DNA of 64,000 bases from Vittaforma corneae ATCC 50505 (GCF_000231115.1 NW_006889851.1:1-64000), one strand, 5' to 3'. Positions 9,364 through 20,001 are shown, numbered from the stretch's first letter. Notes: generated by a model not told the origin, from the letters alone. Numbers and translations are program-made.

Positions 9364-9813
9364 GGGCATGCAAAGAAATGCCCAACAAGACAAGAATACA
9401 AAATAGCACAGACAGAAACAAGCTGGAACACAAAACATCAAAGACGTAGAGTTAATCTTATAAAATCCAACGTGCAAGTCGGACAAATCGCTTTTGAAAT
9501 AATAATTTTAAGTACGTACGTTTCAATTAAAATGTTGCTGTGAGTCGAAAGAGTCAAGCTTTTTTGGATTGACTTTAGCACAGGTTGTTAAAAAACAAAA
9601 AGTGACTCTGGCCAAGCAGGGTTAAAACTTTTTTGAACTGATGAAAAGTGAATACGTGATTGACCAGAAATATTCAATAGGCATATTTAAATTGATGCAG
9701 GCTAGTTAAATGACCTTTTTTGAAGCGTAACACACAAAAGCATATTAAATAGCCATTTTCTGTCTACTTGCAAAACTTCTTAAAATTTTTATTTCCAAAA
9801 TCTGCCCTATCCA
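9364..9813. other. Intergenic region upstream of eL29
   Basis: Divergent promoter region. A plus-strand frame at about 9502-9711 reads as protein-like (FFGLTLAQVVKKQKVTLAKQ, one stop, then FFELMKSEYVIDQKYSIGIF), but it has no suitable ATG at its start and contains a TAA, so I leave it uncalled. The last 30 bases (AAAATTTTTATTTCC, then GCCCTATCCA) are the start-codon context of eL29. Confidence 0.4.
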
Positions 9814-9981
9814 ATGGCAAAAAGAACAAACCACACAAACAGAAACCAGAACAGAAAAGACCACAAGCATGGTATTAAAAAGCCAAAAAGACATGCATTG
9901 ATTGACACGCCAGGAGTAAATATTGCTAGGCTTAGAAATGCATACTTCAGTAAACTCGGACAGTTAAAAAAAGCTGAATAA
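9814..9981 (+). CDS. RPL29: Ribosomal protein eL29
   Basis: Small basic protein of the large ribosomal subunit. The 55-aa product begins MAKRTNHTNRNQNRKDHKHG and continues IKKPKRHALIDTPGVN and RLRNAYFSKL. This matches the eL29 signature (AKSKNHTNHNQNKKAHRNGIKKPKRH in other eukaryotes) nearly position by position. The length is close to the short fungal form, without the long C-terminal tail of animals. The AAAATTTTT and CCC elements precede the ATG. Too short for usual ORF cut-offs, so easily missed. Confidence 0.96.
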   Translation: MAKRTNHTNRNQNRKDHKHGIKKPKRHALIDTPGVNIARLRNAYFSKLGQLKKAE

Positions 9982-10191
9982 ATCTAATGCAGTGATATTT
10001 TCGGTTACCAACACTTAGTGTCTTAGATTGTTAATATACTCTTTTTTGTATCTGCAACATCGTGTTTATAGCATAGTCGTTTATGTGCCACAGATAAAAT
10101 CAAGTGCATTTGTCTGTGTGACTGAAATATTAAATTAAAACTGCCACACTACCGACACATTTGCCTTTTCTTAAGACTGATTCTACCCCCC

Positions 10192-10593
10192 ATGCCTTTG
10201 ATCATCGAGTCCTACGATTGCCCATACACGAAGATTGCATCCCTGTTATTTCCCGAACAAGAGTTCACATACATAGACAAGCCAGTGTCTGAGCCAGCAT
10301 CAGAACTATTCTGCTACACACGGGCCGAAGATAATCCAGACAAAATCAAGTACTATTTCAACAGAATATACTTTATTGAGAAGGAAAGGATTGTTTGCAT
10401 CAACAAGGCGTCTCAGAGAATAAAGTTTTATGACATCAACACAGGCAAGTTGATTACTTTTGAACAAAGAACAGAAGATGCGGATGGTGTCAGTAAAATC
10501 AAAACTGTCGATAAAACAGATTTTCTTCCACAGCTTCATGCACAAAACGGCGAAATTGTAATATTTCCTGATCAGGAAGAAGATGAAGAATAA
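10192..10593 (+). CDS. Hypothetical protein with acidic C-terminus
   Basis: 133-aa orphan whose ATG directly follows a run of C (TACCCCCC), the strongest start context in the window. The protein looks like a compact beta-rich domain (FNRIYFIEKERIVCINK, then IKFYDINTGKLITFEQ) with a short acidic tail (DQEEDEE) and no membrane segment. It sits between eL29 and eS27 on the same strand, so a role in translation or ribosome assembly is possible from context only. Confidence 0.6.
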   Translation: MPLIIESYDCPYTKIASLLFPEQEFTYIDKPVSEPASELFCYTRAEDNPDKIKYYFNRIYFIEKERIVCINKASQRIKFYDINTGKLITFEQRTEDADGVSKIKTVDKTDFLPQLHAQNGEIVIFPDQEEDEE

Positions 10594-10702
10594 AACCCAA
10601 TGAATAAGAGAAAATAGTCTTTGGAAACAGTTGTTTTCCAAATTTAACGTCCGCATTAAGCAAATCAATCGATTACTCTATCCTTTTATTTTGGTTTTAC
10701 TT

Positions 10703-10732
10703 TAAAAATTTTTACCAAAAATTTACCCCAAC
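10703..10732 (+). promoter_or_regulatory. AAATTT/CCCC start-codon element of eS27
   Basis: Two A/T boxes (AAAAATTTTT and AAAAATTT) followed by ACCCCAAC directly before the ATG. This is the best double example of the start context repeated across the window. Confidence 0.6.
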
Positions 10733-10978
10733 ATGCAAAATCTTGGTCTTCCCGTGTATGCTCCAGAAACATACAAGAAAGATAGAGTTTTTAGACAGTC
10801 CAATGGGTATTTTATGTATGTTAAGTGCCACGACTGTGAGGAGCAAACCATTTGCTATTCCCACAGCCAGGCTGATATAAAATGCAAGGGCTGTTCCGGA
10901 CTGATTCTCAAATCCACAGGAGGAATGGCAAAGCTTGTCAATAAAGCTAGATCAAAAATAGCCGAAAATATTTATTAA
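10733..10978 (+). CDS. RPS27: Ribosomal protein eS27
   Basis: Zinc-binding protein of the small ribosomal subunit. The 81-aa product has the family's C4 zinc finger, CHDC (about residues 34-37) and CKGC (about 53-56), flanked by SNGYFMYVKC and the conserved STGGMAKL. The length is normal (about 82-84 aa). The ATG is preceded by the AAATTT and CCCC elements. It is the second ribosomal gene in this 1.2-kb stretch, after eL29. Confidence 0.97.
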   Translation: MQNLGLPVYAPETYKKDRVFRQSNGYFMYVKCHDCEEQTICYSHSQADIKCKGCSGLILKSTGGMAKLVNKARSKIAENIY

Positions 10979-11124
10979 ATATCAATTCATTCAATCAGCT
11001 TTTCATGTTAAAGGTAAAATAGACTTTATGGCTTGAAATACCCGTTTAATTACATAAATGGTATTACAAAATCTCAGACAAGAAATAACTAGATGGATTT
11101 CTGTTAGGTGACCAAAATAGTTTA

Positions 11125-12122
11125 TTAATCATCATCCCAGTGTGGATTTGTCTTTGGTTTTACATCGAGTTGATCAACCTTTGCAACTAAATAATCATCA
11201 ATCTCCATAATAGTGGCTAGAAACTCAAAAGCATACTTCAGACATCTTATTTTGTCTTCAAGAATCGTACTGTCAAACTTCATGTCCTTGATAGCCTTTG
11301 ATATGCTAAATGTAACTGCATTCTCAGAACCTATAATCTTTGCTGCAACGTCAAAAAAGTCAGGTTTTGAAAAGCTCAGAACTTTGTCGTTGCCGTGCAT
11401 TTGCAAGTTTTCTAAAAGCAAAAGTATTTTCCTCTCCGTTTCGTCACAGACTTCCCTAATTGAGCTTTTGAGAACTATTGTAGTCACCTGGCCAGGAGCC
11501 ACAATCTTAGTAAACGCATGCTCAGCATCATGCACAACCTCAACTCTGTTTATAAAGCCTTTCAGCGGTATAGGCCCAAGAGTGTTGTAAATGGCCCCAC
11601 CAACAAGGTCACACAGCCTTTTCAAATCATATTTATTGAATATTTTTAAAACCAACAAATTTCTAGAATCTGCAAAATCAATAAAAAGATCGTTTACAGT
11701 TCCGTTAACAATTAAGACATTTACGTTGAGGGAATCAATCAACTTTTTGGCCATTTCAGCCTCTTCTTTGCTGAAATTTAAAAGCTCTGCAGAATTGTGC
11801 ATCAAAACTGTACCTTTCAGCTCAGTTCTAGTAATATCAAAAGGACAGTTGAAGATTCCAATAGAAGTGTTAACGGCAGATTTAATACATCCTTCAGGTA
11901 ACCTGTTAATGAGCATCCCCTCCGATCTATATGAATCATCCAGGGTGCCACTTTGAACCTTACATATTCTTATCTTTTCTGGATCAAAGCTCTGGGTATA
12001 CTCAATAGCCTCAATGAGAAGATTCGATACTGTCTCATTACCAATAACCCTACAAATATACCTTTTAATATCACTCTGAAGACTACTGTCTAGCCTTAGA
12101 TTTACCATATCTTGGGCCAAGC
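11125..12122 (-). CDS. CCT8: CCT theta subunit of TRiC chaperonin, N-terminus lost in gap
   Basis: C-terminal about 330 residues of a TRiC/CCT subunit, the hetero-oligomeric ATP-driven chaperonin that folds actin and tubulin. The apical domain shows IGIFNCPFDITRTELKGTVL and HNSAELLNFSKEE, very like CCT8 of other eukaryotes. The equatorial return and the C-terminal NPHWDDD tail also fit the theta subunit. The ATP-binding N-terminal equatorial part (about 190-200 residues) and the start codon must lie in the adjoining run of Ns. The TTG at 12120 is just an in-frame Leu codon. Confidence 0.9.
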
Positions 12123-13110
12123 NNNNNNNNNNNNNNNNNNNNNNNNNNNNNNNNNNNNNNNNNNNNNNNNNNNNNNNNNNNNNNNNNNNNNNNNNNNNNN
12201 NNNNNNNNNNNNNNNNNNNNNNNNNNNNNNNNNNNNNNNNNNNNNNNNNNNNNNNNNNNNNNNNNNNNNNNNNNNNNNNNNNNNNNNNNNNNNNNNNNNN
12301 NNNNNNNNNNNNNNNNNNNNNNNNNNNNNNNNNNNNNNNNNNNNNNNNNNNNNNNNNNNNNNNNNNNNNNNNNNNNNNNNNNNNNNNNNNNNNNNNNNNN
12401 NNNNNNNNNNNNNNNNNNNNNNNNNNNNNNNNNNNNNNNNNNNNNNNNNNNNNNNNNNNNNNNNNNNNNNNNNNNNNNNNNNNNNNNNNNNNNNNNNNNN
12501 NNNNNNNNNNNNNNNNNNNNNNNNNNNNNNNNNNNNNNNNNNNNNNNNNNNNNNNNNNNNNNNNNNNNNNNNNNNNNNNNNNNNNNNNNNNNNNNNNNNN
12601 NNNNNNNNNNNNNNNNNNNNNNNNNNNNNNNNNNNNNNNNNNNNNNNNNNNNNNNNNNNNNNNNNNNNNNNNNNNNNNNNNNNNNNNNNNNNNNNNNNNN
12701 NNNNNNNNNNNNNNNNNNNNNNNNNNNNNNNNNNNNNNNNNNNNNNNNNNNNNNNNNNNNNNNNNNNNNNNNNNNNNNNNNNNNNNNNNNNNNNNNNNNN
12801 NNNNNNNNNNNNNNNNNNNNNNNNNNNNNNNNNNNNNNNNNNNNNNNNNNNNNNNNNNNNNNNNNNNNNNNNNNNNNNNNNNNNNNNNNNNNNNNNNNNN
12901 NNNNNNNNNNNNNNNNNNNNNNNNNNNNNNNNNNNNNNNNNNNNNNNNNNNNNNNNNNNNNNNNNNNNNNNNNNNNNNNNNNNNNNNNNNNNNNNNNNNN
13001 NNNNNNNNNNNNNNNNNNNNNNNNNNNNNNNNNNNNNNNNNNNNNNNNNNNNNNNNNNNNNNNNNNNNNNNNNNNNNNNNNNNNNNNNNNNNNNNNNNNN
13101 NNNNNNNNNN
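12123..13110. other. Assembly gap, 988 Ns
   Basis: Unknown sequence. It should contain about 570-600 bp of CCT8 5' coding sequence, leaving roughly 400 bp for its promoter and possibly a small gene. The first 112 bases after the gap (13111-13222) show no convincing coding. Confidence 0.99.
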
Positions 13111-13222
13111 AAAGTCAAATTGCGACGATGGCAGTCAATGTTAATTAAACATGCTTGTTTAAGCTTTTTCAATAACTTATAATACAATATTAGTACAATT
13201 TGATACACGTTAAGTAAGTTAA

Positions 13223-13990
13223 TTAAACCAAAAATTTACTTATAAAACGTATAATTTGAAGATCTGGATTTTGGTGTTCTCGGTTTTCGTTAACCATTAT
13301 TGCATTATTAGATGTCAAAAGGAAGGAAATTAGAACTATTAAGGAATAAACGACGAATGGTAGGACATAGAAAATGAGTAATTGCATTCCAATTACCATC
13401 ATAATAGCAATTCTTTCGCTGTAATGAATTCTGAATAGCAATGGCAAGAGAAGATGATAAAATCCCACATTAGTTATAATACGAAGGATCATAAAGAACC
13501 ACTTAAACAGAGTTGCAAATCTTCTTGTCCCATCCTCTTTACTACGAAAAAGCAGGTCTTGTAAAAATCCTAACACCAGCAATTCAACAAGCAAAATCGT
13601 GGGTCCATATATGTATAAAGGATTGCAGTATTTCATCCCCACATAAAAGATTGGGTATTTTTCAGCAATGAGATCTGACATTTTGATGCATGCGTATGCA
13701 TAGAATGCAATTTTGGCAAACAAAAGACAGTATCCTGTAATAAAGAAGGGTTTATACTGATCATAATTGCCACGATTGATCATTAAATAAGCCAGTAGAA
13801 CCACAGTGCATAAAACACCAAGATACAGATCCAGTCCTGCGCTGCAATTGAAAAACTTGTACATTCCTGCCATTAACGGACCAAGAGACATATTTTCTAA
13901 CACTGTCAGTACATTTTCTGGTATAACTGCGCCACTATAGTCAGTAGCCATATTATATAAATCATCTAACTTTTCCATAATGTTATTCAT
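13223..13990 (-). CDS. Multi-spanning membrane protein, orphan
   Basis: 255-aa protein with about six predicted membrane helices: roughly DLYLGVLCTVVLLAYLMI, ITGYCLLFAKIAFYAYA, IYGPTILLVELLVLGFL, WFFMILRIITNVGFYHLLL, IAIMMVIGMQLLIFYVL and VVYSLIVLISFLL. The N-terminus is acidic and soluble and the C-terminal tail is short. The ATG at 13990 follows GACCCCAAAAAT. An ATG at 14053 in the same frame would only add an A/T-derived leader. Similar in size and layout to the genes at 17.0, 20.0 and 52.3 kb, although I see no shared motif. No transporter signature recognised. Confidence 0.7.
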   Translation of the reverse strand: MNNIMEKLDDLYNMATDYSGAVIPENVLTVLENMSLGPLMAGMYKFFNCSAGLDLYLGVLCTVVLLAYLMINRGNYDQYKPFFITGYCLLFAKIAFYAYACIKMSDLIAEKYPIFYVGMKYCNPLYIYGPTILLVELLVLGFLQDLLFRSKEDGTRRFATLFKWFFMILRIITNVGFYHLLLPLLFRIHYSERIAIMMVIGMQLLIFYVLPFVVYSLIVLISFLLTSNNAIMVNENREHQNPDLQIIRFISKFLV

Positions 13991-14543
13991 ATTTTTGGGG
14001 TCAATCACACAAAATTTTACATTATAAAAAATATCATAAAAATACAAAAACAAAAAATTCTTACACTTAGTGTTAATAAAGACTATCTAAGAGGTTGTAA
14101 GTAAATCGAATATCTGTCTTTATGTGTTGTGATACACCATTTTCTAAAGTTGATGATCTATTAAACTACAGCTCATCAATGAAACTGTTTGTATGCTTCA
14201 TCAAATTCCAAGAACTCCATCAATGAACTTGACACTTAATTAGAAACAGAAATACTGAGGCAAGCTAACATGTATATCAATAATACTCTCAATTGTTAAT
14301 AGACAATCATAACCATGACTTAGTCTCAATCTATTTGATGTGATTGCTATGTTTATACTTTAATTAATCTATTACACTACCCAAAAGATAATGCTGGTAG
14401 CTTCTGTAATGAAATTCAATTTGGTTTTAGATTTCTATGAGAGTGTGAATGACAATATAACAGGCAAGTTTAGAACCATCATTCTCGGTTATGATACGGC
14501 TCATCTTCTTTGTTGTATTTTTGATATTTTACAATCAGGCCCC
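13991..14543. other. Divergent intergenic region upstream of SRP54
   Basis: AT-rich spacer. An in-frame extension of SRP54 from an ATG at 14391 (itself after ACCC) covers 14391-14543 and would add 51 residues, but these match nothing in the SRP54 N-domain. It could be leader or a small upstream ORF. Nothing else seen. Confidence 0.4.
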
Positions 14544-15939
14544 ATGATAACAGAGCTTGGAAGCTCCATAAACGCAACACTACAAAAACTATTTAAAGGC
14601 CAAGTAAACGACGAAACAGTTGAGAACTCTTTAAAGGAGATATGCACTTCCCTGATTAGGTCAAATGCCAATCCGGAGCTGGTGTCGCGCTTTCGTTTGC
14701 AGATAAAGGAACAGATTGAGAAAGAGAAAATAGACAGCAATGCTAACAAGGCAAAAAGTGGTGCATAGAATATTTTTTGAAACTCTTGTGAGGTTTCTTG
14801 ATCCAGGCAGCAAGCCATACGAAATACAAAAGGAAAAAAGCAATGTTGTAGTGTTTGTGGGACTACAAGGTTGTGGAAAAACAACTTCGATATGCAAGTA
14901 TGCAAATTTTTACAAAAAGAAAGGATTTAGAGTCGGGATTGTATGTGCAGACACGTTTAGAGCAGGAGCTTTTGATCAGATAAAGCAGAATGCATCTAAG
15001 ATAGGAATTCCATATTTTGGGTCCCCCGATCCTGATCCGGTAAAAGTGGCCAAAGAGGGTGTTTCTAAATTTAGAAAGAATGATTTTGAACTAATATTGG
15101 TTGACACGAGTGGAAGACATACGCAGGAAGAGGCCTTGTTTGCTGAAATGAGGGACCTTGTCGATGCCATTTGCCCTGATAATATTGTTTTTGTGATGGA
15201 TGCGGGGATAGGACAGTCGGCCGAGGAACAAGCAGCAGGGTTTAAGAATGCAGTTAAGGTTGGTGGAATAATACTAACTAAAATAGACGGAGCATCAAAA
15301 GCCGGAGGGGCACTGAGCTCAGTAGCAACTACGCAGTGCCCCATTGAGTTTGTTGGAACTGGTGAAGGAATGGACGATATTGAAAAATTTAATGCCAGAA
15401 GATTTGTAGGGAAAATGCTAGGTATGGGTGATATTGACGGGCTTATTGAAAGGCTGTCATCAATTGAGATTGATAAGGAGGATGTTATAGAAAAACTGAC
15501 AACGGGGAAGTTCCGATTGATTGATTTCAAAAACATTTACACCCAAATTGTGTCGCTGGGGCCCATCTCTAAAATGCTTGAGATGATACCTGGACTAGGT
15601 AATATGGCCATACCCGACGAGAGCAAGTTTAAACGGATAATGCACATGTTTGATTCAATGACCAGGAAAGAACTTGAGTCAAATGGAGATGTGTTCTTAA
15701 AGGAACCAAGCAGGATAGATCGAGTGGCGCGTGGATCTGGCACGCATAGGGACCTAGTTTCAGAAATGTTAGGCAACTTCCGGCAGATGAGCTCGATGAT
15801 GAAAAAGCTTATGGCGAATCCAATGTTTGCACAGATGCTTCAAGGCACTTTGGATGAGAAAGACAAGAAGAAGATAGTAGAAAAGACGCGAGGCAAGGCC
15901 CCTTTGTCAATATTTGATTATATGAACTCTCTGAACTAA
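14544..15939 (+). CDS. SRP54: Signal recognition particle GTPase SRP54, frame broken once
   Basis: GTPase subunit of SRP that binds signal peptides and docks ribosomes on the ER. The four-helix N-domain begins MITELGSSINATLQKL. The G domain has GLQGCGKTTS (P-loop), ADTFRAGAFDQ, DTSGRH, TKIDGASKAGGALS and FVGTGE. The M domain has GPISKMLEMIPG and RIDRVARGSG. The ATG at 14544 directly follows GCCCC. The N-domain is in one frame and the rest in another. The switch is at the A5 run 14753-14757; reading four As restores a continuous 464-aa protein, so a one-base insertion error is likely. The Met-rich tail is shorter than the roughly 504-aa human protein. Confidence 0.95.
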
Positions 15940-16364
15940 ATAAAGCAGAAAATATTTTTAACATCGTTCAACAATGTCTTAGCATTTCTATTTACTACTT
16001 TGCCTAGTTGCATTTTACTTTATGACAGCATTCTTGAGGATTTGCTGCAAAATTTCAAAATTATTAAAGATTGATTGATTTTAAGATAAGCACATCTTTT
16101 AACACATATCTGGAAAAAGCATTGCTTACTATTATGCTAAAGCAAAGTAGGCTAGCCGTTCAACCTTTTATTTTCTATACATGCTGTAATCAGCAATCTT
16201 CCTATGGCAAGACTAACTAACAATGATAGATTTCCATAATACTAATTTATTACATTTTTGAGTAAATAACGCTTCAAAAGAAATCACTTGCATGCTCTTT
16301 TAGACACACAACTCCCAAGCACAGTATGATTAAGCCATCTAGCGGGGATAGAACTCTAAAGTCC
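15940..16364. other. Intergenic region, convergent genes
   Basis: 3' sides of SRP54 and the hypothetical gene at 16365. AT-rich. I see no ORF, tRNA or repeat. Confidence 0.5.
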
Positions 16365-16886
16365 TCATTTATCTTTCTTAATCAGTCTATACATTTTATC
16401 CAAATAATCTCCTGCATCCTGTGCACATTGGAATATTTCAACAATGCCTCCTCTGACCTGATCGACTAGCTTCAAGTTACTCGATTTTACCTTTACTAAT
16501 TCCTTTAGCATTATCTTTGTTTTCTCATCTGTTTCTTCGTGATATTTCTTAACCAAGGATTCAATAGCAAAGGATTCATTCCTAGCATACTCCAAAAGCT
16601 CAAAGACTTGCATGCGCAATCTTAAACATTTCAATGTCTCAACACAATGGTCTCTATTGCAGAATTCATAGAAATCAAAAGGCTCGTAGCTATAGGCGTC
16701 TGACATAACATAGTCCTTTGAAATGTCAGGAATGTAAACAACTTCGTTCTCGATGCTATTGGTTTTTCTAAAAAACTGCTCACAGATAGAATATTCATCG
16801 CCTTCTTTCAAAGGCTCATCCGAAATTCTATCAGCTGGATTCCAAAGCCTCATTTTGCGGCTGTGCTTGATGTTGTCTTTACTCAT
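16365..16886 (-). CDS. Helical hypothetical protein
   Basis: 173-aa orphan with no membrane segment. The N-terminus is basic, then Tyr/Asp/Glu-rich (VVYIPDISKDYVMSDAYSYE). The C-terminal half is strongly helical and charged (RLRMQVFELLEYARNESF, then ETDEKTKIMLKELVKVKSS) and ends in IKKDK. The chosen ATG at 16886 has AAAATTTT and CATCCC upstream. An upstream in-frame ATG at 16913 lies inside that element and is less likely. It shares a 132-bp divergent promoter with the membrane protein at 17019. Confidence 0.6.
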   Translation of the reverse strand: MSKDNIKHSRKMRLWNPADRISDEPLKEGDEYSICEQFFRKTNSIENEVVYIPDISKDYVMSDAYSYEPFDFYEFCNRDHCVETLKCLRLRMQVFELLEYARNESFAIESLVKKYHEETDEKTKIMLKELVKVKSSNLKLVDQVRGGIVEIFQCAQDAGDYLDKMYRLIKKDK

Positions 16887-17018
16887 TACTTGGGATGAAA
16901 ATTTTATTGGCAAAAAACTAGAAGTAGGAATAAATTCAACAGTCAGTTTGATGGTGTTTTGGACATTCTGGCCAATTTTCTTTGATCAATATAGTAGCAA
17001 CATTGATGCACCCGTCCC

Positions 17019-17939
17019 ATGCTCTCCGGGCTATTAAAGTATGACTTTAAAATGTTTACATATTACAGAAAATTACCAATTAAGTCTAAAAATGATGTTT
17101 TTAGTTCTGATCCATCAAAAACTGTCAAAAGATTAAAAATTTCTGACCCTTGTGCTATGAATATTTCTAAAATGATGGAAAATACCAGCAGCAAAGCTCT
17201 TGACAATATTTCCACAGATGACAGTTATGCATATAGTATCTTCTTTTTGATTAGAGATGGTATTGGACTAGGAAACATCAATATATCCTCTTGGATATGT
17301 AGTATTAGAGAAACAAGCACAGAGCTGGAGCCAGTAGGATTTGTTTTTACAATCCTAGGAGAAGTGCTTAAGCTTTATACCTCATGCCTGAATCATTTTC
17401 TCGTGATCACCGTTATTATTTATTTTATGTGTGAACTCAAAAGGGTATGGAGTGATGATGGAGTGAGGTTCAACATACCATTCCAACTTTTCTGTGTTTT
17501 TGAATTCGTTAAACTGTTTCTATCGATGCTATCTTTTAGCATTCTTTTCTATAGTAGTTATAGACCTAATATTACAACAATTAATACATTGAAAAAAGCA
17601 GTTACAAACCTCCCAATCGTAGTTATGCTGGCTGATGCATGCTTTGTGATATTAATCAATAGGAACATCCAATACTTTTTCTTTAAAAAGGATAGAAAGA
17701 TCCTTGATCTAAAGTATGTATCCGCTATAATAAAATCTATCCCTCTCTTGATTTATTCTACCACGCTAATAACTTTCGCATTTATTACGTGGGACATGCC
17801 AATCGTAGAATTCAAGGTTTACGGCTCTATGCTGGCAATAGCTATTGGCGCATGCGTTAATTTTATCATCACATTGCTGTTTTTAATGCAGATCAATTAC
17901 CATCAATATTTAAAGAGGACCACCGCTGTGCTTGTATGA
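17019..17939 (+). CDS. Multi-spanning membrane protein, orphan
   Basis: 306-aa protein with a long polar N-terminal region (about 100 residues, Ser/Asp/Lys-rich) followed by about six hydrophobic helices (for example HFLVITVIIYFMC, FVKLFLSMLSFSILFY, LPIVVMLADACFVILI, IPLLIYSTTLITFAFI, YGSMLAIAIGACVNFIITL). The ATG at 17019 directly follows CCCGTCCC. It is one of several orphan polytopic proteins clustered at 13-21 kb. No transporter family motif visible. Confidence 0.7.
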   Translation: MLSGLLKYDFKMFTYYRKLPIKSKNDVFSSDPSKTVKRLKISDPCAMNISKMMENTSSKALDNISTDDSYAYSIFFLIRDGIGLGNINISSWICSIRETSTELEPVGFVFTILGEVLKLYTSCLNHFLVITVIIYFMCELKRVWSDDGVRFNIPFQLFCVFEFVKLFLSMLSFSILFYSSYRPNITTINTLKKAVTNLPIVVMLADACFVILINRNIQYFFFKKDRKILDLKYVSAIIKSIPLLIYSTTLITFAFITWDMPIVEFKVYGSMLAIAIGACVNFIITLLFLMQINYHQYLKRTTAVLV

Positions 17940-18155
17940 AAAACGTTATACAGAAGTTTTGTGTTACGATCTATTATTAAAATAGGACACATAGTTTTAT
18001 TGAAAAAACTGATATAACAGCCCACATCAACGGTCATTTATAATTTCTCTTCAAAATTAATCGTGATTCTAGGTTAAATTCACCTACTATTTTTGAAACG
18101 CTTATCTTGTTTCAGGTAAAAAATAGTATTTATATTTGTAAGTATGTTTAGACCC

Positions 18156-19358
18156 ATGGGAAGCAAAGAAGATAAGAAAAGCAGTAGTGAGAATGCATCT
18201 GAAAAAGCCTGCTTCATCAAAAAATACCTCGAGGGCTGCAAAGAACAAATTAAAAGCAATGAAGTTATAATTAGTATTGGCTCTGAAGCATGCGATCCAG
18301 ATTCCTTTGTCTGTTCCCTTGCAGTTGCAATACACGAAAAGGCGATTCCCGTGGTAAATATGTCAAGAACAGTCTTTGAATCAAAAGGAGATTTGCAATA
18401 CCTTTGTTCTATATTTAAGATTTCCAACAACGACTTAATCTTTTTAGAAAGGCCAAAGGGCAGGTTTTCACTACCTGCACGTATTGTTGGAACCTCCTTC
18501 AAAGTAGGCGACAAGTCATACAAAATTGAAGATAAGAAAATGAAGCTCATTTTAGTCGATCATCATAAGCCAGTAGAGGAGCTGAGGCATTGTGAACTTG
18601 ATATGATCATTGATCATCATGCATTGAGTGAAGCCTCCTTGTTTGCCAGGAGAATCTATGTAGACATTGATGCTGGATCTTGTTGCACTCTAGTTTCAAA
18701 GTTTATTGGACACTCCTTATTAGCAACTAAAAATCCTAAGAACGAATACTTCGATAAGATTCAGTTTTGTAGACATCTTGCAAAGATGCTTGCGATACCC
18801 ATTCTGCTCGATACAAACAGATTCAGAAAGGTAACTTCACACTTTGATCGGGGAGAATTCAAAAAATTGATCAAAGCAGCCGATGTCAAAAAAGAGGATA
18901 TTGTGAATATAGTGAAAACAATCAAAAAGGTAAGGTTAAATGACAAGGATCTTGACAATGAAACAATACTTTTGAAAGATTTTAAGAAGTTCGACAAGGA
19001 TGGAATGGTTTTTGGGTATTCTACAGTTAAATATAGCTACGAGGAGTGGGTGGACAGAGAAGCCAAGAATGTGAATACAAGCTCAGAAAGCAAGGCAGGC
19101 TCGGTCCTAGAGGCCGCTTTTCATGCATTCAAGAGAGAGTATGGGCTAGATTTTCTACTTGTCAATAGAAAAGCAGGTAAAAAGAGGTTTTTAATAATGG
19201 TTAGCTGTCCTTTCGAAAAGAAATTAGCAGCCCAGCACAACTTTAAGCACGTGGATTTTAAGGGCTTGCATTATTACGAGATTGACGTTGAACTGAGTAG
19301 GAAAATATTAACGCCGGCGATTAAGGATTTGATACACAACCTATCATTGAAAGAATAA
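18156..19358 (+). CDS. PPX1: DHH-family exopolyphosphatase (PPX1/prune type)
   Basis: Predicted metal-dependent phosphohydrolase removing terminal phosphate from inorganic polyphosphate. The 400-aa protein shows the N-terminal Asp motif (GSEACDPDSF), the signature LVDHH, a second IIDHHALSE motif, and a C-terminal DHHA2-like domain with an FLLVNRKAGKKRF strand and a KHVDFKGLHYYE segment. This order and length match yeast PPX1 (397 aa). The start is the ATG at 18156 directly after AGACCC; an upstream ATG at 18144 would add four residues. Inorganic pyrophosphatase of the same superfamily is the alternative, but domain length favours PPX1/prune. Confidence 0.85.
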   Translation: MGSKEDKKSSSENASEKACFIKKYLEGCKEQIKSNEVIISIGSEACDPDSFVCSLAVAIHEKAIPVVNMSRTVFESKGDLQYLCSIFKISNNDLIFLERPKGRFSLPARIVGTSFKVGDKSYKIEDKKMKLILVDHHKPVEELRHCELDMIIDHHALSEASLFARRIYVDIDAGSCCTLVSKFIGHSLLATKNPKNEYFDKIQFCRHLAKMLAIPILLDTNRFRKVTSHFDRGEFKKLIKAADVKKEDIVNIVKTIKKVRLNDKDLDNETILLKDFKKFDKDGMVFGYSTVKYSYEEWVDREAKNVNTSSESKAGSVLEAAFHAFKREYGLDFLLVNRKAGKKRFLIMVSCPFEKKLAAQHNFKHVDFKGLHYYEIDVELSRKILTPAIKDLIHNLSLKE

Positions 19359-20001
19359 ACAGTTGATTTCATGTGCTTTCGTTAAGTTAGAACTTATTTA
19401 TGAAATAGGTTAAATAATCCCTGATATTTAAGTTGCACGTAGCTTTTCCTAACGGGGAGAGCAATACTGTGAAGATAGTCAAAAATAAAAAGATGTGACC
19501 AGTCTCAATCGTAAAGAATTGTATATTTAGAGTAGTCGGTGTTAGATCTAAACAGTTTATTATCGATACATTTGGATATACCGGCATTATATTAATAAGC
19601 CTTTGATTAAATTCATTGTTGATTATTCTCATGTATGCAAAGTCCCAATAGCTGTTTCTGCTTTTTGTCTTTGATTTCAAATTTTCTAATATTTCTACTA
19701 GCTATTTTAGCATGCGGCCAACTTCGGGAATACTACTGAGAGCGAGCATACTTATTAGTGTGGCTTTGCATCTGCTAACAAGTCTAAGCTTTACAAGATG
19801 TCTTAAGATTATAAGATGCATAGATTTCGATGGTGTGGCAAACTTCATACCTGGCTAATTTCCTAGACGGCTGAATAAGGTCTTCCAATATAAAAGTATT
19901 CTTTTGACATTTTATGCCGCTTAGAAACCAGAACAGAAGAACTAAATAGTTGTGCATCAGCCATTCTGAATTTCAAATAGATGGGTCAACTATACTTCAA
20001 A
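19359..20001. other. Long intergenic region between convergent genes
   Basis: 643 bp, less AT-rich than most spacers. A minus-strand open frame at about 19387-19680 contains one hydrophobic stretch, but it opens on TTG and its first ATG leaves about 80 residues, so I do not call it. No tRNA or repeat recognised. Confidence 0.4.

Noticed and set aside
12102..13208. Apparent long ORFs across the N run
   Set aside because: They consist almost wholly of unknown residues; only CCT8 on the minus strand has real evidence at the edge.
14391..14543. 51-residue N-terminal extension of SRP54
   Set aside because: No counterpart in SRP54; the ATG at 14544 directly follows CCCC and matches the family start.
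19387..19680. 97-residue minus-strand ORF
   Set aside because: Opens on TTG, lacks the CCC context, has no motif; probably spacer.
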